Shown here one piece after another: positions 9,497 to 19,009 of a DNA stretch of 64,000 nt (positions within the stretch are counted from its first letter, which is position 1; each line of letters begins with the position of its first letter). Location of the stretch: NCBI RefSeq assembly GCF_023100945.1, contig NZ_CP064689.1, forward strand, positions 6,988,001 to 7,052,000, read 5' to 3'. Source of the stretch: Bradyrhizobium sp. 200 (GTDB taxonomy: Bacteria > Pseudomonadota > Alphaproteobacteria > Rhizobiales > Xanthobacteraceae). The notes beneath the pieces are model-generated. The model did not search any database, was not told the DNA's origin, and saw only the letters and a list, made by a program, of their open reading frames with translations. Position numbers and translations under genes: made by a program.

Positions 9497-10330
9497 TCAC
9501 TCGTCCCACTGGGGGGCCCACGTCGGCGAGAACACACGGCCATCAGACCTGCGAAGCGCGGTTATTGCACTCATCTCTTCTTGGGAAAGAGATACGTTAC
9601 CTCTACGTAGATTGGCTGCGATCCGGTGCGGGTTTGAAGACCTAGGCACCGCTGCAACACCCTCCTGCTGCATTAGCCACTCGAGGACCACATCTGCTGC
9701 AGTCGTTCCGTGAGTCTCCGCAATGCGGGTAATCGTTGGGTCCAATAGCAGCGCACCGCTGCCAAACGGCGCATAAGCTACGAAGGCAATTCGATGCTCT
9801 CGGCAAATGTCTAGTAGCTTCGACTGGTCTAAATAAGGATGGTATTCGCACTGAAGTGCCGCGATCGGCTCACTGCTTACTTGCAAAGCTTCAAGCAGCG
9901 TTCTCGATGGGAAATTGGACACGCCAATATTCCGTACGAGGCCCTTCGCCTTGGCTTCTGCCATAGCCCCAAGCGTTTTTGACAGTTCCACCGCGGGGTT
10001 CGGCCAGTGAATCAGGGCTAAGTCAAGGTACTCTGACCCGAGACTCTCAACACTGCGCTTGATGGAAGACAGCAGCTTGCCGGGCTCAAGATCCGTCCAC
10101 CACACCTTCGAGGTGAGAAAGAGTTGGGAACGCGACACCCCAGCACGTGCGATGGCTGCCCCGATAGCCTCTTCATTCCCGTAACGGCTCGCCGTATCGA
10201 TGTGCTCGTATCCGGCTTCCAGGGCTGCTTGAACCGCGGAGATTGCACCATCCCCCTCCAGTTTCCAGGTACCTAAGCCTATCCGCGGCATGCGGAAGCT
10301 GCCATTTGTGACGCTGAGCGCTGTGTTCAA
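9497..10330 (-). CDS. Aldo-keto reductase (2,5-diketo-D-gluconate reductase type)
   Basis: NADPH-dependent carbonyl reductase of 277 residues with the AKR TIM barrel. Visible motifs are MPRIGLGTWKL at the N-terminus, HIDTASRYGNEEAIG (family signature 1 with catalytic Asp and Tyr), LALIHWPNP with the catalytic His, KGLVRNIGVSNFPS (signature 2), and IPR-type cofactor motif AAVPRSSNPHRI near the C-terminus; the catalytic Lys falls in FLTSKVWW. Length fits the 2,5-DKG reductase group. The frame is open further upstream but homology begins at the TTG at 10330-10328, so that start is preferred. It lies downstream of the hyuB gene on the same strand and may be an add-on to that operon. A fragment of a paralogue is at 432-600. 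Confidence 0.85.
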   Translation of the reverse strand: MNTALSVTNGSFRMPRIGLGTWKLEGDGAISAVQAALEAGYEHIDTASRYGNEEAIGAAIARAGVSRSQLFLTSKVWWTDLEPGKLLSSIKRSVESLGSEYLDLALIHWPNPAVELSKTLGAMAEAKAKGLVRNIGVSNFPSRTLLEALQVSSEPIAALQCEYHPYLDQSKLLDICREHRIAFVAYAPFGSGALLLDPTITRIAETHGTTAADVVLEWLMQQEGVAAVPRSSNPHRIAANLRRGNVSLSQEEMSAITALRRSDGRVFSPTWAPQWDE

Positions 10331-10331
10331 T

Positions 10332-10640
10332 TCATTGCTCCACAAAAAGCATCGCCCCGGTGGAAATTCGAACAGGCGGGGGATACAGAAAGTGCATTGG
10401 GTACGGGAACATCTTCGCGAGTTCTCTGGCGAGGCGCTTGAAGGTACTCGGCGAACTCTGATGGCCAAACCGCCCACGGGCCCAGAACAACAGCGGGCCT
10501 TGAACGACTCTCGCCCACCTAGGCACACGCCAAGCATCGCTCATGATGTGTTCGCTATCGCCGTCGTACGATTGCCAGGTGCCGAACTCGATCGCTGGAA
10601 TGTGGGCGCGATTGGCTTCAATGACAGCCTCGGTCATCAT
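10332..10640 (-). pseudogene. Aldo-keto reductase N-terminal fragment fused to unrelated sequence
   Basis: A 102-residue frame starts five bases after the hyuB stop. Its first 30 residues (MTEAVIEANRAHIPAIEFGTWQ) are a clear aldo-keto reductase N-terminus, followed by EHIMSDAWRV where family members have DALRAGYRHIDTA. The remainder (including KMFPYPMHFLYPP) has no recognisable similarity to the barrel. I read it as the 5' stub of another reductase gene that once followed hyuB, joined to foreign sequence just ahead of the intact reductase. Confidence 0.55.
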
Positions 10641-10645
10641 GCCAC

Positions 10646-12667
10646 CTATGGCTCACGCCCTGCGGACAATTCCGGGTAGCGCCGGATTAATGCGTCGAAG
10701 ACGTCGTCGATCACATCGGGGCCATCGGGCGCTTCGCCGAGAGGGATGCGGGCCTCGAGCGCATCGAAAACTTGGTGCTTCAGAAAGAAGCGCCAGCTCA
10801 CCGGCAGCTCGGCGAGGCGCCGTGTGAGTACCACGTAACGAGCCTCGGTCCACTTCGTCTCGTGGGCGACCCGCACAGCGCCATAGCTGAAGTGCTCAGG
10901 CGTGGCGTGGCGAGAACGCGTGTCGCGTATCCGGGAGGTCTCGGCTTCGTCCACCAAGCCATCACGGATCGCCACGCCGTACAGTTCGCGCGCATCGGCC
11001 AGCCTCACGTACCCCCGACGCACGTCCTCCAGCACCTTGGCGGGTGCGCGTTCATACGGGTCGCCGTAGCCGCCCCCACCGCCGCCTTCGCAGCGGATGA
11101 TGTCGCCAGGCCGGCAATTTACGAGATCTATGTTGCCGAGGTTCTCCTCGCAGGGCGAGCCCGGGTTGCGCGTGAAGGTGGAGGTTCTGCCCGCCATGCC
11201 GCCGAGCACGCCCCACGCGCTGAAATGCGAGCGGTCGCGGTTACGTGCGGTGACCAAAGTGTTGGGCGAGAAGATCTGGAATTCCATGACCGTACCCAAA
11301 CCGCCGCGATACTTCCCGGCTCCGCCGCTGTTGGGCACGAGGCCGTAGCGGCGGACACGAATCGGCACCTCGGCCTCGTTGATCTCCACCGGAGTATTAC
11401 GCAAGAAGGCTGAGTTGGCGCCCGAGCCATCGGAGCCATCTGCATTCGGCGCGCCGCCGGCTCCACCCCCGATGGGACCGATCGAAGCCATTACGGTGCG
11501 GCCATCCCTGTCCATAGTTTTAACGTTGAGGATGGACATGCCCGACGAGGGGCACGCGGGCAGGCGCTGCGGCGTGGCACGCGAGAAGGCGCCGAGCACG
11601 ACCACCTGCAGCACCATGCATGTCAAGCTGCGCATGCCCACCGCCGCTGGCGGTTGCGGGTTCAATACCGAACCTTCCGGTAGGATACAGCGCGCGACAC
11701 GTAACATGCCGGCATTCAGAAGCAAGTCTGGGTTCAGCGAATAGAGGACGTAGTTTAGTCCTACCAGCGGCAGAACATGACGTTCGCGACCGCCGGTGGG
11801 CACGTTAAGAGACGACGATAGTTGTGGATCGCTACCGGTAAAGTCCAGCACCAACTCGCCATCGCGGACGCGCAACGTCAGGGCGATGCGCATCGGCTTG
11901 CCGTCGATCGCAGCGTCCTCGTCGGCATAGTCAGCAAAAAAATATTCGCCGTCGGGGATGGTGCGCACGATTGCGCGCGCCTGTTGTTCCGAATAAGCCA
12001 GCAACGCCTCGATCCCCACGCGGAATCGGACACGCCCGAACCGCTCGGCGATCTCGATCATCTTGCGTTCGCCCGTGGCGAGACTCGCCAACTGTGCCTT
12101 GAGGTCACCGCGGTTCTGTTCGGGCACACGGACATTGGTCTCCATCAGCGACAGCAGCGATTCGTCAACCGCACCGCCGCGTACGATCTTCATCGGCGGA
12201 AAGCGGATCCCTTCCTGGTGAATTTCCGTCAGCGTGCGCGACAGCGAAGCCGGCACCGCACCGCCCATGTCGGTGTTATGGATGTGTCCGCCCACGAAGC
12301 AGATCAATTCTCCCTCGTGGAACACCGGCTTCCACATCACAATGTCGGGTGTGTGTGTGGCGACGTAGCCGCTGTAGGCGTCGTTAGTGAAGCACACATC
12401 GCCGGGCTCGTACGAATCGATCAGCTTCAGCAACGGCCCGTAATCCAGCCCTGAATACCAGGTCGCGCCTAGCGTGCGTGGGGAGGCAAAGGTCTGGCCG
12501 TCAGGAGTCATGATGGTGCAGGAGAAATCCTCCGTCTCCTTGACGAACGTGGAATGTGCGGTACGGGCCAGCGTGAAAGCCATGCTCTCCGCCGCGGCGA
12601 TGCAGTAGTTGGCAAGGATTTGCAGTTCAGACTTGTCGAAGTTCATTGCCGTTCCATGAGCTTTCAT
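10646..12667 (-). CDS. hyuB: Hydantoinase B / oxoprolinase family protein
   Basis: The 673-residue protein is the HyuB-type subunit of an ATP-dependent amidase such as N-methylhydantoinase, acetone carboxylase or 5-oxoprolinase. It carries the hydantoinase_B domain over most of its length: ANYCIAAAESMAFTLARTAHS, FVKETEDFSCTIMTPDG, VCFTNDAYSG, FVGGHIHNTDMGG, and a glycine-rich C-terminal motif RCEGGGGGGYGDPYERAP. The start at 12667 overlaps the dehydrogenase stop by 4 bp; an alternative ATG at 12646 would remove seven residues. Together with HyuA (14117-16177) it would hydrolyse a cyclic amide at the expense of ATP. The dehydrogenase gene inserted between the two subunits is unusual. Confidence 0.9.
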   Translation of the reverse strand: MKAHGTAMNFDKSELQILANYCIAAAESMAFTLARTAHSTFVKETEDFSCTIMTPDGQTFASPRTLGATWYSGLDYGPLLKLIDSYEPGDVCFTNDAYSGYVATHTPDIVMWKPVFHEGELICFVGGHIHNTDMGGAVPASLSRTLTEIHQEGIRFPPMKIVRGGAVDESLLSLMETNVRVPEQNRGDLKAQLASLATGERKMIEIAERFGRVRFRVGIEALLAYSEQQARAIVRTIPDGEYFFADYADEDAAIDGKPMRIALTLRVRDGELVLDFTGSDPQLSSSLNVPTGGRERHVLPLVGLNYVLYSLNPDLLLNAGMLRVARCILPEGSVLNPQPPAAVGMRSLTCMVLQVVVLGAFSRATPQRLPACPSSGMSILNVKTMDRDGRTVMASIGPIGGGAGGAPNADGSDGSGANSAFLRNTPVEINEAEVPIRVRRYGLVPNSGGAGKYRGGLGTVMEFQIFSPNTLVTARNRDRSHFSAWGVLGGMAGRTSTFTRNPGSPCEENLGNIDLVNCRPGDIIRCEGGGGGGYGDPYERAPAKVLEDVRRGYVRLADARELYGVAIRDGLVDEAETSRIRDTRSRHATPEHFSYGAVRVAHETKWTEARYVVLTRRLAELPVSWRFFLKHQVFDALEARIPLGEAPDGPDVIDDVFDALIRRYPELSAGREP

Positions 12668-14130
12668 TGCAGGCCGACGCACAGGTATTTCACTTCCAGA
12701 TACTCATCGATCCCGTACTTCGAGCCCTCGCGGCCAAGGCCCGATTGCTTGACGCCGCCGAACGGCGCCACTTCGTTCGAGATTGCTCCGGCATTGATGC
12801 CCACCATGCCGAACTCCAGACCTTCGGCGACCCGCCATGCCCGTGCGAGGTCGCGCGTATAGAGATAGGCGGCGAGCCCGTATTCCCTGTGATTGGCCAG
12901 AGCGAGCGCTTCAGCTTCAGTTTCGAAACGAGCGACCGCGATCACAGGGCCGAACGTCTCCTCGCGCGAAATCACCATTTCCCTTGTGACACCGGTAAGC
13001 ACCGTAGGCTGGAAGAAGTTGCCCTCCCCCGCGCAACCCCCGGCAACGACCTGCGCTCCCTGACGTGTCGCGTCGTCGACATGCTGTCGCACCTTGGCAA
13101 CCGCGTGCGTGTCGATCAGCGGCCCGACATTGATGCCTCGATCGAAACCATTGCCGACGCGCAGCGCCGCACTGCGCTCGGCGATCCGGGCGACGAAGCG
13201 GTCATGAATACCGGCCTGGACATAGAAGCGGTTGGGCGCAATACAGGCTTGGCCCGCGTTGCGGTACTTGGCTGTCAACGCACCTTCGACGGCCTTATCA
13301 AGATCGGCGTCGTCGAATACAATGAAGGGCGCATGTCCGCCGAGTTCCAGCGCCACCTTCTTGATGGTGGACGCGCATTGTCGCATCAGGATGCGGCCCA
13401 CTTCGGTTGAGCCGGTAAAAGATAAATGGGCGACACGCGGATCGCTGGTCAGAACCTTTCCAATGGTGACCGAGTTGGCTGCATCGGCGGTTAGGATGTT
13501 CAGCACGCCGCCAGGAATTTCCGCTCGTAATGCAAGCTCGCCAATCGCGAGTGCTGTCAGCGGGGTTTGTTCCGCGGGTTTGACCACGATGGTGCACCCG
13601 GCCGCGAGCGCCGGCGCTACCTTCCGTGTAATCATCGCCATCGGGAAATTCCACGGCGTGATCGAGGCGCAGATGCCAATCGGCTGCTTCAGCGCCAGCA
13701 GACGCTTGTCGGATTGCGGGCTCTGCAGCACATTGCCATCTACTCTCTTGGCCTCCTCGGCGAACCACTCGACGAAGGAAAGTCCGTAGTCCACTTCACC
13801 GTGTGCCTCGGCCAGTGGTTTGCCCTCCTCGGCCGAGATCAGCACGGCAAGATCGTCGGCGTGCTCGCAAAGCAGATTGTACCAGCGGCGCATCGTTCGG
13901 GCCCGTTCCTTGCCCGTGAGCGCACGCCATGAGGGAAGGGCTTGTTCGGCCGCATCGATGGCCGCCACCGCGTCTGGCTCGCCGGCGTTGGGCACGCTTG
14001 TGATCTGGGCGCCAGTGGCGGGATCGTTCACAGCGAAGACCGCGCCGGATACCGCGTCTTGCCGCCGGCCGCCGCACAGGTAGTGCTGCTGCAGCAACGT
14101 AACATCCTTCAGGCGCTTAGACAGCTTCAT
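12664..14130 (-). CDS. NAD(P)-dependent succinate-semialdehyde-type dehydrogenase
   Basis: Aldehyde dehydrogenase of 488 residues, typical for GabD. Motifs in order: SAEEGKPLAEAHGEVDYGLSF, ITPWNFPMAMITRKVAPALAAG (cofactor binding), FTGSTEVG, LELGGHAPFIVF with catalytic Glu, and NAGQACIAPNRF with the nucleophilic Cys. These match succinate-semialdehyde dehydrogenases better than betaine aldehyde enzymes. It overlaps hyuA by 14 bp and hyuB by 4 bp, so it is embedded in one transcript. I infer that it oxidises the amino-aldehyde or semialdehyde made by the FAD oxidase of the same operon. Confidence 0.92.
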   Translation of the reverse strand: MKLSKRLKDVTLLQQHYLCGGRRQDAVSGAVFAVNDPATGAQITSVPNAGEPDAVAAIDAAEQALPSWRALTGKERARTMRRWYNLLCEHADDLAVLISAEEGKPLAEAHGEVDYGLSFVEWFAEEAKRVDGNVLQSPQSDKRLLALKQPIGICASITPWNFPMAMITRKVAPALAAGCTIVVKPAEQTPLTALAIGELALRAEIPGGVLNILTADAANSVTIGKVLTSDPRVAHLSFTGSTEVGRILMRQCASTIKKVALELGGHAPFIVFDDADLDKAVEGALTAKYRNAGQACIAPNRFYVQAGIHDRFVARIAERSAALRVGNGFDRGINVGPLIDTHAVAKVRQHVDDATRQGAQVVAGGCAGEGNFFQPTVLTGVTREMVISREETFGPVIAVARFETEAEALALANHREYGLAAYLYTRDLARAWRVAEGLEFGMVGINAGAISNEVAPFGGVKQSGLGREGSKYGIDEYLEVKYLCVGLQ

Positions 14131-16177
14131 GCTCGCCTCGCGCGTTCCTGATCACGAGGTTGCCGTGACGGTCGACCGCCGCGGTGTAGCCGGGTAATAC
14201 ACAGGTCGTGGTATCATCCTGAACGACCACTGCGGGACCGTCGAAACGCTGGGTAGCACACAGCGCACTGCGCTGGTACAGCGGCACCTCGCGGAAAGCG
14301 CCGTCCAAAAACACATCGACCCACCGGATGGGAAGCGGCGGATCGTTCGCCTCCTCGACGGTCTCAAGCGCGGGCTTGGGCGTGGGTGCCGCAATCACAA
14401 GTCGAAGTGCGATCACCTGGACCATCGCTGTATCGTCACTGTGGCCGTAGAGCTTCTCATGCTCACGGTGGAAGGCGTCGCGCACGGCAGTGAGGTTGCC
14501 CGCGGCCAGCGCGGCCGGGTTTAGCGGCGTATCAACCTCGAATGACTGGCCACGATAGCGCATGTCCGCCGACAGAGTGATCTGGGCCTCGGCATCGCTT
14601 CCGATTTCCTCGCGGATCCAGTCCCGGGCGATTCGCTCGAGTTCGGCACGGTCACGGTCCAGTTGGCGGAGCGTGCTGGAATCGAGGTTGTAGTAAGTAG
14701 TCTTGACGAAATCGTTCTTGGTGTCCGCGATCAGGCCACCAAGCGCGCTCAGCACGCCCGGAGTCATGGGCACCACGATCTCGTTCATCTTCAGCACACG
14801 CGCCAAGTGGCAGGCCAGCATCGGACCGGCGCCACCAAACGGCAGCAGCGCGAAGTTGCGTGGATCGATCCCGAAACGCGAAACCAATCGGCTCACACCG
14901 GCATACATGCCTGAGATCGAGACGTTTATGATCGCCTCCGCGGTCTTGTAGAGATCCTGTCCGAGCGCATCGGCCAGCTCGCCGACTGCGCGCTTGGCGG
15001 CCTCGCGGTCAACCTGGACGGCGCTGTACCCAAGATCGGCCTGCCCCAGTACGCCCATCACGGCGAACGCGTCGGTGATGGTGGGGCGTGTGCCGCCCCG
15101 GCCATAGCAGACCGGGCCGGGATTAGAGCCGGCGCTCTCCGGGCCCACCTTGAGCACGCCGAACTCGTCTACCCACGCGATAGAACCACCGCCGTCGCCG
15201 ATCGAAGACACCGACACGGACGGGATGTGGATCTGGAAGTCGCCTATATATTCCCCGGTGGCATATTGCGGCTTACCGTCGATGATCAGCGCTACGTCGG
15301 CCGTGGTGCCACCAATGTCCAGGCTCATGCAGTTGGGGACGCCGCACTGCTGAGCGACGTACGCGGCACCGATGACGCCCGAGGCGGTGCCCGACAGGAT
15401 CATCTGCACGCAATTGGTCTTGCCATGTTCCGCGCTCATAACACCGCCGTTGGACTTCGTCACCTTGAGCTCGGCGGGCACCCCCGTTTCCTTCAGCGCA
15501 TCCTGCAGGCTCGAGAGATAATGCGAGACCTTCGGCTGCACATAGCTGCCGATCACAGCGGTCAGTGTCCGTTCATACTCGCGGATGATCGGCCACACTT
15601 CATGCGAGCACGACACGAACAGGTTCGGACGTGCCCGCTGCAGGATCGCCTTGACCCGTTGCTCATGCGCCGGGTTGCGATAGGCATGGAGCAGCGAAAC
15701 CACGACGCCCTCGCAACCGGTGCGTTCCACCGCGGCAAGCGCGGCGAGCACCGACGCGTCGTCCACCGCGCTCTCCACCGTGCCGTCGAAGTTCGTCCGC
15801 TCGTCGATGCCGAATACCCGGTCGCGCGGGATCAGGGATTCCGGCCGTACCGACATCAGGTGATACATGTCGGGGATCTTGAGGCGCGCGAGGTCGAGCA
15901 CGTCCTCGAAGTTTCGTGTGGTCAGGAGTCCCAACCTAAGCCCCTTGCGCTGGACGACTGCGTTGACGCCGACGGTCGTACCGTGGGTGAAGTAGGCGAC
16001 TTCGCGCGCGTCGATGCCGTAACGATGCGCGAGGCTGGCCATGCCCTCGAGCACTTCGCTGCCCGGGCTCTCCGGACGGGAGAACACTTTCAGAGTACGC
16101 ACGCTGCGAGTCTGCGGGTCGAGCACCGCGAAGTCCGCAAACGAGCCGCCGATGTCGACGCCGATCCTTAGAGACAT
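14117..16177 (-). CDS. hyuA: Hydantoinase A / oxoprolinase family protein (ATP-binding subunit)
   Basis: The 686-residue subunit carries the ATP-dependent activation step of hydantoinase/oxoprolinase enzymes. It has the actin/sugar-kinase-type fold elements GVDIGGSFADFAVL at the N-terminus (Hydant_A_N), YFTHGTTVGVNAVVQRKG, VTKSNGGVMSAEHGK, CMSLDIGGTTADVALI, and LLPFGGAGPMLACHLA, then a C-terminal beta-rich domain. The frame extends further upstream, but the ATG at 16177 with GGAAGGA five bases before it gives a natural N-terminus. It follows the transporter binding-protein gene by 20 bp. The likely substrate is a lactam, hydantoin or gamma-glutamyl-derived cyclic amide, consistent with the amine-type transporter next to it. 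Confidence 0.92.
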   Translation of the reverse strand: MSLRIGVDIGGSFADFAVLDPQTRSVRTLKVFSRPESPGSEVLEGMASLAHRYGIDAREVAYFTHGTTVGVNAVVQRKGLRLGLLTTRNFEDVLDLARLKIPDMYHLMSVRPESLIPRDRVFGIDERTNFDGTVESAVDDASVLAALAAVERTGCEGVVVSLLHAYRNPAHEQRVKAILQRARPNLFVSCSHEVWPIIREYERTLTAVIGSYVQPKVSHYLSSLQDALKETGVPAELKVTKSNGGVMSAEHGKTNCVQMILSGTASGVIGAAYVAQQCGVPNCMSLDIGGTTADVALIIDGKPQYATGEYIGDFQIHIPSVSVSSIGDGGGSIAWVDEFGVLKVGPESAGSNPGPVCYGRGGTRPTITDAFAVMGVLGQADLGYSAVQVDREAAKRAVGELADALGQDLYKTAEAIINVSISGMYAGVSRLVSRFGIDPRNFALLPFGGAGPMLACHLARVLKMNEIVVPMTPGVLSALGGLIADTKNDFVKTTYYNLDSSTLRQLDRDRAELERIARDWIREEIGSDAEAQITLSADMRYRGQSFEVDTPLNPAALAAGNLTAVRDAFHREHEKLYGHSDDTAMVQVIALRLVIAAPTPKPALETVEEANDPPLPIRWVDVFLDGAFREVPLYQRSALCATQRFDGPAVVVQDDTTTCVLPGYTAAVDRHGNLVIRNARGEHEAV

Positions 16178-16197
16178 GAGTCCTTCCTTGGTCGGCC

Positions 16198-17232
16198 TCA
16201 CTTGCCGATCTGCTTGTTCCAGGTCTCGACCCACTGGGGTGAAACTGCCGCAATGTCATCGAACGACACCAAGATCGATCGTTCCTCCGTTGCGATGCGT
16301 GGCTGAACCTTGGGCACGTACTTCACGTTGATGTTCGATGCCGCGTACTGCATTGCATTGGCGAAGCAGGCCTGGCCTTCGGCCGACGCCAGCGCATTCA
16401 TGAACTGCAGGCCCAGCGGCGACCCGTTCTTAACCTTCTGCGCCATGTTCGGATAGCCCACCGCGCCCGGGGCCGGGTTGAGGTAGCCGATGTCCGGATT
16501 GTTGGCGTCGTGCTCCGCCCATGCGCGACCATCGAAGTACATCGCCATGTCGATATCGCCCGAACGGAGTGCCATCAGCGGCGAGTTCGGATCGCTGTAG
16601 AAGGTAACATTGCCGCTGGCCTGCATGCGCTTGACCTGATCCAGCGCCGGCTGAATGTTGTCGTAGCTGCCGCCATAGATCTTTGTGAACAGGGCGATGA
16701 GGCCGGCGGCGTTGGCCACATAGGAAACGCTCGGCAGGGCCGCTTTCCATTGACCCTTGACCGTGCCTTCGACAAACTCCTGCCATGACTTCGGTGGGTT
16801 CGGGACGGCCTTGGTGCTGTACATCAAGCCGTAGGCGCCGTAGGTGATCGGGAAGCCATAGCCGCCCCCATACGCGACCAGTTTTGGGTTGAGCTCAGCC
16901 ATGTTCGGTACCTCCGCGGGCGTCAGCTTGTCGAGCAAGCCACGATCGCGAGCCATCTTGGCGCCCTCGACGGAGCCCACGATCACGTCGATCGGAGGTT
17001 TCTGCGGGTTCGCGGCGATCTGGTTGACCCATTGCACCGGCGTGCCCAGGATTACGTCAACCGACTTCCCAGTCGCCTTCTCGAACGGCTGCACAAAGCA
17101 CTTGCGATAGGCCTGTTCCCATGAGCCGCCGAACGCCGTCACCGTCAGGTCGGCAGCCGACGCACTAGCCGAGAATGCGAATGCGGTCGCTGCAATTGCC
17201 ACGGTCGTGTAGAAAGCGCGTAACAGTCTCAT
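16198..17232 (-). CDS. Spermidine/putrescine-type ABC transporter substrate-binding protein
   Basis: Periplasmic binding protein of 344 residues with a cleavable signal peptide (MRLLRAFYTTVAIAATAFAF, cleavage after SASA). The mature domain begins LTVTAFGGSWEQAYRKCFVQPFEKATG, the PotD/PotF or Fe3+-type pattern, with YGFPITYGAYGLMYSTKAV and NVKYVPKVQP near the end. The chosen ATG (17232) has GGAG eight bases upstream, whereas a longer frame would place coding ahead of the signal peptide. The two permeases and ATPase upstream complete a polyamine/opine-type importer. The ligand is not determinable, but an amine or amino acid derivative is expected from the catabolic genes in the operon. Confidence 0.9.
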   Translation of the reverse strand: MRLLRAFYTTVAIAATAFAFSASASAADLTVTAFGGSWEQAYRKCFVQPFEKATGKSVDVILGTPVQWVNQIAANPQKPPIDVIVGSVEGAKMARDRGLLDKLTPAEVPNMAELNPKLVAYGGGYGFPITYGAYGLMYSTKAVPNPPKSWQEFVEGTVKGQWKAALPSVSYVANAAGLIALFTKIYGGSYDNIQPALDQVKRMQASGNVTFYSDPNSPLMALRSGDIDMAMYFDGRAWAEHDANNPDIGYLNPAPGAVGYPNMAQKVKNGSPLGLQFMNALASAEGQACFANAMQYAASNINVKYVPKVQPRIATEERSILVSFDDIAAVSPQWVETWNKQIGK

Positions 17233-17288
17233 GTCTAGCTCCGATATGTTGGAAGGAACCGTCACCGGGCGGTTGGTCAATGGGTGGC

Positions 17289-18110
17289 TCATTGCGTCGT
17301 CAAGGCTCGCAGGCCATAGGTGCGCTCGACAACCAGCAGCAGTGCAATCGTGATCAGCATCTGAACGGTGCTGATCGCCGCAATCGCCGGATCGAACTGG
17401 TTTTGTAGATAGGAAAGCATCACGACCGGCAACGTCGTGACGTTGGCCGTACCGAAGAAGTACGAGACCGCCAGATTGTCGAGCGATACAAGCATCGCGA
17501 ACAGCGAGCCGGCGAAGATACCCGGCGCAATCAGCGGCATGGTCACATGGATGAAGACCTGCCACGGATTGGCACTCAGAACGGCGGCCGCCTCTTCGTA
17601 ATCGCTCCCAACGTTACGATAAACTGCGAGCACCGTGCGCATGACGTAGGGTACGGAGATCACGGTGTGCGCGACGAGCAACGATGTGTAGGAAACGCCC
17701 AGACCGAGATTGGACAGGTAGTACAGCAGCGACAACCCGATCACGAGCGCTGGGATCGCGATCGGCGCGAGCAGGAAGGCGACTGTCGCCGTGGCGGCAC
17801 GGCTTGTGTTACGACCCAGCGCGAGGGCCGCCGGCACCGCAATCAGCACTGCAACCAGTGCGGAGTTCAGCGCAAGGTAAAGACTGGTGAGCAGCGAGTC
17901 GGCGAAAGGACGGTACTCGATGAGTCGGGCGTACCATCGAAACGAGAAGCCCTGATAAGGAAGCGATACCGCGGCCTGCGGCGTGAATGACACCGCGACG
18001 ACGACGGCGATCGGCGCAACCAGAAAGACAAAGAACAGCAGAGTGAAACTCCCGAGCAGCCAGTTGCCGGCATGTCTCGCGACGAGTGCAGCGGCCAAAC
18101 GCGCCTTCAT
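17289..18110 (-). CDS. Polyamine-type ABC transporter permease, PotC-like
   Basis: Inner-membrane permease, 273 residues with about six membrane helices. The first is WLLGSFTLLFFVFLVAPIAV, and the BPD_transp_1 coupling motif reads DYEEAAAVLSANPWQVFIHVTMPLIAPG, typical of PotC/PotI. GGAGG lies 7 bases before the ATG at 18110, only two bases after the stop of the upstream permease, so this start is preferred over an ATG 48 bases earlier. It pairs with the PotB-like protein to form the channel. Confidence 0.9.
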   Translation of the reverse strand: MKARLAAALVARHAGNWLLGSFTLLFFVFLVAPIAVVVAVSFTPQAAVSLPYQGFSFRWYARLIEYRPFADSLLTSLYLALNSALVAVLIAVPAALALGRNTSRAATATVAFLLAPIAIPALVIGLSLLYYLSNLGLGVSYTSLLVAHTVISVPYVMRTVLAVYRNVGSDYEEAAAVLSANPWQVFIHVTMPLIAPGIFAGSLFAMLVSLDNLAVSYFFGTANVTTLPVVMLSYLQNQFDPAIAAISTVQMLITIALLLVVERTYGLRALTTQ

Positions 18111-18112
18111 GT

Positions 18113-19006
18113 TCACGCCTCCTTCAAACGAGCGAGCCGAAGCTGCGCGTACAGGCACACCAGCACGATGAGCAGGAGCAGATTGCTCATCGCGCTGGCC
18201 AGGCCAATTTCGTGCGTGAGCGTGAATTGTTGGAAGATCAGCAGTGGCAGCGTCACCACGTTGCCGTCACCCAGAAGCAGCATCGTTACGAAGCTGCCAT
18301 TGGCGAGCATGAATACCAGCACGCAGCCGGTAGCGATGCCTTCCAGCGTCAGCGGCAACGTCACCGTGAAGAAGGTCCGCACGGCGCCGGCGCCCAGCAC
18401 ACGCGCCGAATCCTCCAGCCGGCGATCGACCCCCTGCAGAACGGGCACGATCGAGAGCACCATGAATGGCACCAGCACGTGGATCATGCCGATGTACACG
18501 GAAACTGAACTGCTCAGGATCGGAAGCGGCTGGTCGATCACGTGTAGCTGCATCAGAAAATCGTTGATCACGCCGCGACGCGCGAACAGTACTCGCCAAC
18601 CGAAGGTACGCATGATGATCGAGGTCAGGAGCGGCGTGATCAGCAAGAACAGCAACGGTACCGCCAGCCGCCCGGCCATGCGGACCATCACGTAGGCAAC
18701 CGGGTAGCCGATCAGCAGGCAAAACGCGGTCGTTAGCGAACTGACCTTCAGCGTTTCGAAAATCACGCCAAGGTAGTAAGGGTCGGCGAGCATCTTCTGA
18801 TAGTGTGCGAGGGTGATGGCAGTCGACGCCGACGGATAGTCTCCCAACCCCAGGCTGCGCGCCGCGTTCTGCAGGAGCGGAACGCCGAAGAACATGGCCA
18901 GAAAGGCAAGCGCGGGAAACGCCAGCAGCCAGCGTCGGTTACGGCGGCGTGTCGCATGCCCAGCGGCTGCAACGGCGGACGAGGTGACGAGTTCGAGGTC
19001 CGCCAT
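18113..19006 (-). CDS. Polyamine-type ABC transporter permease, PotB-like
   Basis: Inner-membrane permease of 297 residues. After a basic cytoplasmic start (RRRNRRWLLAFPALAFLAMFF) come about six membrane helices, with a loop of PotB type (VFARRGVINDFLM) and coupling motif LEDSARVLGAGAVRTFFTVTLPLT. It starts three bases after the ATPase frame ends and stops two bases before the second permease, the compact spacing of a single operon. Confidence 0.9.
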   Translation of the reverse strand: MADLELVTSSAVAAAGHATRRRNRRWLLAFPALAFLAMFFGVPLLQNAARSLGLGDYPSASTAITLAHYQKMLADPYYLGVIFETLKVSSLTTAFCLLIGYPVAYVMVRMAGRLAVPLLFLLITPLLTSIIMRTFGWRVLFARRGVINDFLMQLHVIDQPLPILSSSVSVYIGMIHVLVPFMVLSIVPVLQGVDRRLEDSARVLGAGAVRTFFTVTLPLTLEGIATGCVLVFMLANGSFVTMLLLGDGNVVTLPLLIFQQFTLTHEIGLASAMSNLLLLIVLVCLYAQLRLARLKEA

Positions 19007-19009
19007 GGC

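Noticed and set aside
15227..16171. 314-codon plus-strand frame opposite hyuA
   Set aside because: Translation lacks domain structure; the minus strand has clear HyuA motifs over the same bases.
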